A stretch of 10,995 nucleotides of DNA from CAZAKZ01 sp964485695. Its GTDB lineage: Bacteria > Planctomycetota > JAFGQW01. Made by a program: the position numbers and the translations under genes. The notes beneath the pieces are model-generated. The model saw only the letters and a list, made by a program, of their open reading frames with translations. It did no database searches and had not been told where the DNA came from. The stretch is taken from positions 1 through 10,995 of the forward strand of contig CAZAKZ010000169.1 in assembly GCA_964485695.1 (NCBI GenBank), written 5' to 3'. This document shows positions 7,058-10,995 of this stretch, piece by piece (the stretch's first letter is position 1; every line of letters begins with the position of its first letter).

Positions 7058-10000
7058 CTACATGAACCGCCGGATGACCTTGGCCTCCAGCGGTAGCACC
7101 ACGGCGTCGCCTTTCTCGAGGCGGTCGAAAGCCTTGGCCGGGGGCACCCGCGTTGGCATGGGAATGGCGTGGAGCACCGTGCCGGCTTTGTTGAAGCGAC
7201 GGTCCACGATGGCCAGGGCGATCTGTTCCCCGCCGATGAGGACGCCGCTGGTGATGGTGCCGACGTACTCGCCGCGTCGGTTCAGCACCGGGTTGCCGGT
7301 GCGCACCATCTTCACGCCCTTGCCGGGGAGGCGGAGGCGCACGATGACGCGATCCCGGTTCAGTTCGTGGTCCAGGAGCGCGGTGCGTCCGATGAAGAAC
7401 GGCTTGTGGAACTTGACGCTGTTGCCGTAGCCCGCCTCGATGGGTGTGACGGCGTACGGGCCGGCCAGCTCGTGGCCGTGGAGGGGATAGCCCGCCTCGG
7501 TGCGGGTGGAATCGCGGGCGCCCAGTCCGGTGGGGATGAGGCCCAGGGGCCCGCCTTTCTCCAGGAGGAGCCGCCACAACTTCACGGCACCTACCGGGTG
7601 CACGTAGATCTCGTATCCGGCCGAACCCGTGTATCCCGTCTTGGAGGCGATGATGTTCATGCCTGCCACCTCGCCTTCGGCAAACTCGAATCGCTTGCAG
7701 AGGCCGAGGGCGTCCAGGAGCTCCGGGGTGGCGCCGGCGGCGGCCAGGACGTCGGTGGCCCTTGGGCCCTGGAGCGCCAGGTCGACGCGGCGGTCGTCGC
7801 CGCTTGCAGGGTCGCGGAGGTCGCGGATCTCCACCGGCCCCTCGGCCACCTTCCAGGGGAAGACGCCGTCGATGTTGACCTCACCGCTCGCCACGGCGCG
7901 GATCCACGCCAGGTCCTTCTCGGCATTGGCGGCGTTCACCACCATCATGTAGTTGTTCCACGCGCGGCGGTAGACCAGGATGTCGTCCAGCACGGTGCCA
8001 TCGGGCAGGCACAGGTACGAGTAGTGGCACTGGCCGTCCCGGAGCCAGGCCACGTAGTTGGTGGTCAGGGCGTCCAGGAACCGCTGGGCGTGGTCGCCGC
8101 GGAAATCGAGGACGCCCATGTGGCTCACGTCGAAGAGCCCGCACGTCTTGCGCACGGCCTCGTGCTCCTGGTCGAGGGGCGTCCTGTAACGCACCGGCAT
8201 CTCCCACCCGGCGAACGGCACCATCTTGCCGCCGAGGTTGTGGTGCTCCTCGTTGAGGGGGGTCTTCCGGACGGGCGGGGTCTCCAGGGCCTCGACGTAG
8301 TCGGGCAGGGCCGGAGGCACCGGTTTCACGTGCTGGTGGCCCACGAAGTAGACCTTTTCCGGGGCGAACATCTCCGGGTGCGCCTCCACGAGGGCGGCCG
8401 CATCCGGTGCCGTGCCGTCGTAGTCCGGGAGCCGGTACACGCTCCGCACCACCGCCTCCGCCCGGGCACTGACCAGGGGGATGGTGCGGGTGAGCGCTTC
8501 CCTCAGGTCCCCGGCCCGGGTCGCCTCGACCAGGATCTCGAAGCAGGCGCCCTCGTTGCCGCCCAGGGCCGTCCGGTGCACGGTGGCGGGAACGCCGCCC
8601 AGGTGGCCCACGGCCACGGTCCCGACGGGGTCGAGGGCCGGTCCGTCCCAGTTCGATTGGACCACGGACGCCGCCTCGGGGCCGTGGAGGCAGAAGAGGG
8701 CGAGGGGAGGGGCGCGGTCCGGCTCGCTGGAATCCTCGGGGTGCAGACGGTCCTCCACCAGGGCCGGACCCTCCACCTTCTTGAACACGTCGTCCGCATC
8801 GAAGAGCACGTAGCCGTCGCTCAGGGCCCGGAGCCACCGCTTGGTGTCGAAGGCCCGGCGTGTGGTGCTGATGACCAGGAACCGGCGCTGGCCCGGGGCC
8901 AGGTCCTCGAGTCGAAGGATGGACACGTCGTCCAGGGCTTTCCCGTGGCGATCCAGGAGGAAGGCACGCTGGCCGGTCATGGGCTCAAGGGCGGCCGTGT
9001 CCGAGGTGGCCATGGAGTGGACGGTGTAGTGGGATCGTTCGGCGCTCAGCTCCAGGACCTCGGCACCCAGGTGATGCACCAGAGCCGCTTGCTTCAGGGC
9101 TGCCTCGGCGCCCCCGGAGTCGTCAATGCCAATGGGGATCACATCAGGGGGCACGGCGACGGAGGGCTCGTAGTGGGGATAGCCGTCCTGGGATTGCGCG
9201 TCCATGTCGTCGGCTACCGGGAACTGTCGGGTCAGGGCGTTGACGCGGTGGCGGGCCTCCTCCAGGAGCCCCAGATCCACCTTGCCCCGGCCCGCGTACC
9301 CCCTGGACTCCATGTAGTTGAAAGGGTGGGTGTTTTTGAGCAGGCCGGCGATGATGTCGGCGATCTCCTCGGCCTCCTTCGGGCCGTATCCGAGCTGGGA
9401 AATCCACACGGTGCCGATGCGCAAGGCACCCGGATGGGCGGCGCTGGTGTCACCGGGCTTGGTGTTCTTGTTCAGCACGATGCCGGCCAGCTCCAGTATG
9501 CGCGAAGCCACCTCGCCCTTCAGGGGCAGGCCGGTGGGCGAGGGGAGCCTGTCCAGGTCGATCATGAGGAGGTGGCTGTCGCTGCCGTCGCCCAGCAGCG
9601 CCACGTCCCGGGACCGCAGCGCCTCGCACATGGCCTCGACGTTTTCCCGCACCCGCTGCATCATGCGCTGGAAGGCCGGGCCCCCCGCCAGCTTGAAGGC
9701 CACGGCCTTGGCGATGATGGCGTTGATGTGGGGCCCGCCCTGTTCACCAGGAAACACCGAGGTGTTCATCTTTGCAGCCAGTTTAGGATTGGTGGTGAGA
9801 ATGCAGGCGCCGCGGGGGCCGCACATTGTCTTGTGGGTGGTGAAGGTGGTGACGTCGGCGATGCCCACTGGATTGGGGAAGTGGCCGGTGACGACCAGGC
9901 CCGCAGGGTGGGCGATGTCGGCCAGGAGGTAGGCGCCCGCCAGGTCCGCGGCCTCGCGCATCTTCTCCCAGTCGATGGAGAAGGGATAGGCCGAGGCGCC

Positions 10001-10654
10001 GCCGATGATCATGCGCGGCCGGTGCTCCCGGGCCAGGTCCAGGAGGGCGTCGTAGTCGATCCGTCCGGTGGCGAGGTCCACTCCGTAGGGGATGATGTTG
10101 TAGCGCTTTCCGGACCGGTTGATGGGGCTGCCGTGGGTGAGGTGGCCTCCGTGAGCCAGGTTCATGCCCAGGACGCTGTCGCCCGGCTCACACAGGGCCT
10201 CGTAGACCGCGTTGTTGGCGGCCGCTCCGGACAGGGGCTGGACGTTGGCGAAGATGCGGTGGGCCGGCGCATTCGGATTGGCGAAGAGGTCTATGATCCG
10301 CTTCTGGGCCAGGGTCTCGGCGAAGTCCACGTAGTCGCACCCCTTGTAGTAGCGACCGTCGGAGTAGCGGCGGTAGTAAGCCAGGTGGTGGACGTAGTCC
10401 AGGGGCCGGGTGTTCTCGGCCTCGGTCATGCGCCAGGAGGGGTAGCCCTCGGCGTAGATGTTGGAGAACCGCGAGGCCAGGGCGCTCCGGACGGGCTCCG
10501 GGCAGATGCTCTCGGAGGCGATGAGGATGATGCGGCGTCGCTGGCGTTCATCCTCGTGGCGGATCAGACGCTGAACGTCGGGATCGACTTTGGCGAGGGA
10601 GCCCCGGGGAAGAAACTCTCCGGATTCGGTCTGGATATCGGTTTTGTGACTCAT
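7058..10654 (-). CDS. Serine hydroxymethyltransferase - degenerate GcvT - aminomethyltransferase (T-protein) fusion
   Basis: The product is 1198 residues and predicted cytosolic. Residues about 1-482 are SHMT (serine + THF to glycine + methylene-THF). They keep YAEGYP with Glu69, AHGGHLTHGSP, Asp246 and His249 in DIAHPAG, the PLP lysine Lys275 in TTHKTMCGPRG, FPGEQGGP and the carboxylate-binding Arg412 in ALRIGT. Residues about 795-1198 are glycine-cleavage T-protein, which moves the aminomethyl carbon from H-protein to THF. They keep KMVPFAGWEMPVRY, CGLFDVSHMG, the DD pair at 890-891 that includes the expected catalytic Asp, ALQGPRATDVL, GYTGSAGYEIYV and GARDSTRTEAGYPLHG. Residues about 512-780 are a second, decayed GcvT/YgfZ-like domain. 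Relative to ordinary SHMT, SEN reads SES (residue 49), and about 28 residues are inserted after YAEGYP. The ATG at 10654 begins MSHKTDIQ; an in-frame TTG at 10672 is the alternative. Neither has a clear Shine-Dalgarno. No gcvH or gcvP lies in the window. Confidence 0.92.
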   Translation of the reverse strand: MSHKTDIQTESGEFLPRGSLAKVDPDVQRLIRHEDERQRRRIILIASESICPEPVRSALASRFSNIYAEGYPSWRMTEAENTRPLDYVHHLAYYRRYSDGRYYKGCDYVDFAETLAQKRIIDLFANPNAPAHRIFANVQPLSGAAANNAVYEALCEPGDSVLGMNLAHGGHLTHGSPINRSGKRYNIIPYGVDLATGRIDYDALLDLAREHRPRMIIGGASAYPFSIDWEKMREAADLAGAYLLADIAHPAGLVVTGHFPNPVGIADVTTFTTHKTMCGPRGACILTTNPKLAAKMNTSVFPGEQGGPHINAIIAKAVAFKLAGGPAFQRMMQRVRENVEAMCEALRSRDVALLGDGSDSHLLMIDLDRLPSPTGLPLKGEVASRILELAGIVLNKNTKPGDTSAAHPGALRIGTVWISQLGYGPKEAEEIADIIAGLLKNTHPFNYMESRGYAGRGKVDLGLLEEARHRVNALTRQFPVADDMDAQSQDGYPHYEPSVAVPPDVIPIGIDDSGGAEAALKQAALVHHLGAEVLELSAERSHYTVHSMATSDTAALEPMTGQRAFLLDRHGKALDDVSILRLEDLAPGQRRFLVISTTRRAFDTKRWLRALSDGYVLFDADDVFKKVEGPALVEDRLHPEDSSEPDRAPPLALFCLHGPEAASVVQSNWDGPALDPVGTVAVGHLGGVPATVHRTALGGNEGACFEILVEATRAGDLREALTRTIPLVSARAEAVVRSVYRLPDYDGTAPDAAALVEAHPEMFAPEKVYFVGHQHVKPVPPALPDYVEALETPPVRKTPLNEEHHNLGGKMVPFAGWEMPVRYRTPLDQEHEAVRKTCGLFDVSHMGVLDFRGDHAQRFLDALTTNYVAWLRDGQCHYSYLCLPDGTVLDDILVYRRAWNNYMMVVNAANAEKDLAWIRAVASGEVNIDGVFPWKVAEGPVEIRDLRDPASGDDRRVDLALQGPRATDVLAAAGATPELLDALGLCKRFEFAEGEVAGMNIIASKTGYTGSAGYEIYVHPVGAVKLWRLLLEKGGPLGLIPTGLGARDSTRTEAGYPLHGHELAGPYAVTPIEAGYGNSVKFHKPFFIGRTALLDHELNRDRVIVRLRLPGKGVKMVRTGNPVLNRRGEYVGTITSGVLIGGEQIALAIVDRRFNKAGTVLHAIPMPTRVPPAKAFDRLEKGDAVVLPLEAKVIRRFM

Positions 10655-10683
10655 CACAGCTGCTGGGTCCAAAAAAAGTTAAT

Positions 10684-10751
10684 GACTCTACCCCGGGGGG
10701 ACGGCTCGGGGAGTCCGGACCGGGAAATCCTCTGATCCGGCGAGCCGCCGG
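10684..10751 (-). promoter_or_regulatory. Structured leader of the SHMT-GcvT gene, possible attenuator
   Basis: Read on the minus strand, the leader contains three stems that cannot all form. One is CCGGC/GCCGG (10737-10751, 5-nt loop). One is a larger stem pairing CGGCTCG (10741-10747) with CGAGCCG (10702-10708). One is a downstream stem pairing GACTC (10711-10715) with GAGTC (10684-10688), plus CCC (10708-10710) with GGG (10691-10693) inside it. The last stem is followed, after ATTAAC, by seven T residues (10671-10677), which lie just before the start codon. The 6-nt spacer is long for an intrinsic terminator. No known riboswitch consensus was recognised. GC-rich DNA forms chance stems easily, so this is a candidate only. 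Confidence 0.35.
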
Positions 10752-10771
10752 GTTCGAGACGGGCCAGGATA

Positions 10772-10800
10772 ATACTAAGACGAGTCCCGGGCCGCTACAA
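10772..10800 (-). promoter_or_regulatory. Candidate sigma-70-type promoter for the SHMT-GcvT gene
   Basis: On the minus strand, TTGTAG (10795-10800) and TAGTAT (10772-10777) are separated by 17 bp; TATTAT (10769-10774) is an overlapping alternative -10 box. This is the only AT-rich island in the region. It would give a leader of about 100 nt before the ATG. The -35 match is weak (TTG only). Confidence 0.4.
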
Positions 10801-10933
10801 TGGGGGACGGAAATGGAGAAGAGCGGGCCGGGCGGCCTTCGGTTTGCACGGGAACATGGATACCCGAATCACGCTGCTACACCGTGTGTCCGTTTTCGGA
10901 GCAACCTGGACCAGGCCCGGATCCCACGGAGGA

Positions 10934-10947
10934 ATTCTGGCCAGAAT
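10934..10947. promoter_or_regulatory. Perfect 14-bp palindrome, possible operator
   Basis: ATTCTGGCCAGAAT is fully self-complementary and lies about 135 bp upstream of the candidate -35 box of the SHMT-GcvT gene. Such symmetry suits a dimeric repressor or activator site. No regulator gene is in the window, and the match could be chance. Confidence 0.3.
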
Positions 10948-10958
10948 CGGGCCGGTTC

Positions 10959-10986
10959 TCACACGTGGAGCACCCCACGGGTGTGA
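10959..10986. other. Strong hairpin with a two-base bulge in the right-edge intergenic region
   Basis: TCACACGTGG (10959-10968) pairs with CCAC (10975-10978) and GTGTGA (10981-10986). This gives ten base pairs around a 6-nt loop, with GG (10979-10980) bulged. There is no T-run on either side, so it is not a standard intrinsic terminator, although it could mark the end of a gene beyond the window. Confidence 0.4.
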
Positions 10987-10995
10987 TATGGCCCG

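Larger units (their letters stand above)
10801..10995. other. Intergenic region up to the window edge, no gene recognised
   Basis: Together with the leader this makes about 340 nt without a supported gene. Several short frames stay open to the right edge on both strands, for example plus-strand ATGs at 10800 and 10856. None shows the strong G/C preference at codon third positions seen in the real genes. The stretch holds a perfect palindrome and a bulged hairpin, listed separately. Confidence 0.5.

Noticed and set aside
7169..10735. An 1188-residue plus-strand open frame opposite the SHMT-GcvT gene
   Set aside because: It is antisense to a clearly recognisable enzyme fusion. Its translation is rich in Gly, Val, His and Arg with no known motif. 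Such frames stay open because the real gene's codons strongly prefer G/C at the third position.
10655..10763. Known glycine, THF or SAM/SAH riboswitch in the SHMT-GcvT leader
   Set aside because: The conserved core sequences of these classes, as I know them, are not present. Only generic stems can be drawn.
10737..10766. Possible tRNA T-arm (GGTTCGAGAC)
   Set aside because: The bases flanking the loop do not form the required 5-bp stem, and no acceptor or anticodon stem can be placed around it.
10856..10995. Start of a divergent plus-strand gene (MDTRITLLHRV..., slightly like the N terminus of small ECF sigma factors)
   Set aside because: The similarity stops after about ten residues, the codons lack the G/C third-position bias of the real genes, no good ribosome site is present, and other frames are equally open here.
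1..10995. CRISPR arrays, insertion sequences, phage genes or toxin-antitoxin pairs
   Set aside because: No regularly spaced repeats, transposase or integrase motifs, or terminal inverted repeats with target duplications were seen. The region reads as chromosomal metabolic and envelope genes.

Overview
The window is GC-rich bacterial DNA, clearly above 60% GC by eye. It is filled by one co-directional block of five minus-strand genes, read from right to left. Three features point to an environmental Planctomycetota or a related uncultivated lineage: the secreted multi-domain protein joining a sugar-hydrolase-like barrel, DNRLRE, thioredoxin-like, TPR and squalene-cyclase-type repeats; the secreted HEAT/TPR protein; and the bacterial FUN14 protein. 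This placement is inference. No rRNA or other phylogenetic marker is present.

Layout in transcription order. (1) 10655-10995 is an intergenic and leader region. It holds a candidate promoter, a GC-rich leader with competing stems and a U7 tract, a 14-bp perfect palindrome and a bulged 10-bp hairpin. (2) 7058-10654 encodes a 1198-residue fusion: serine hydroxymethyltransferase, then a degenerate GcvT/YgfZ-like domain, then an apparently intact glycine-cleavage T-protein. (3) 3482-6976 encodes a 1164-residue secreted mosaic protein of unknown function. (4) 2798-3415 encodes a FUN14-family membrane protein. (5) 1459-2637 encodes a secreted HEAT/TPR protein. (6) 118-1443 encodes a COG0402 amidohydrolase, probably an adenosine-type deaminase acting on 5'-deoxyadenosine, methylthioadenosine or S-adenosylhomocysteine. 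At the left edge, a plus-strand frame (3-194) looks like the 3' end of a convergent gene.

Gaps between the five genes are 81, 66, 160 and 15 nt, and no convincing terminator was seen between them, so they may be one operon. Only the first and last genes have a clear metabolic link. SHMT and T-protein exchange glycine and methylene-tetrahydrofolate, and the amidohydrolase may clear by-products of S-adenosylmethionine chemistry, which consumes the same one-carbon pool. The three genes between them look like envelope or surface proteins with no obvious one-carbon role.

The strongest observation is the SHMT-GcvT fusion with a decayed GcvT copy buried between the two catalytic modules. The mosaic protein and the structured leader of the fusion gene come next.
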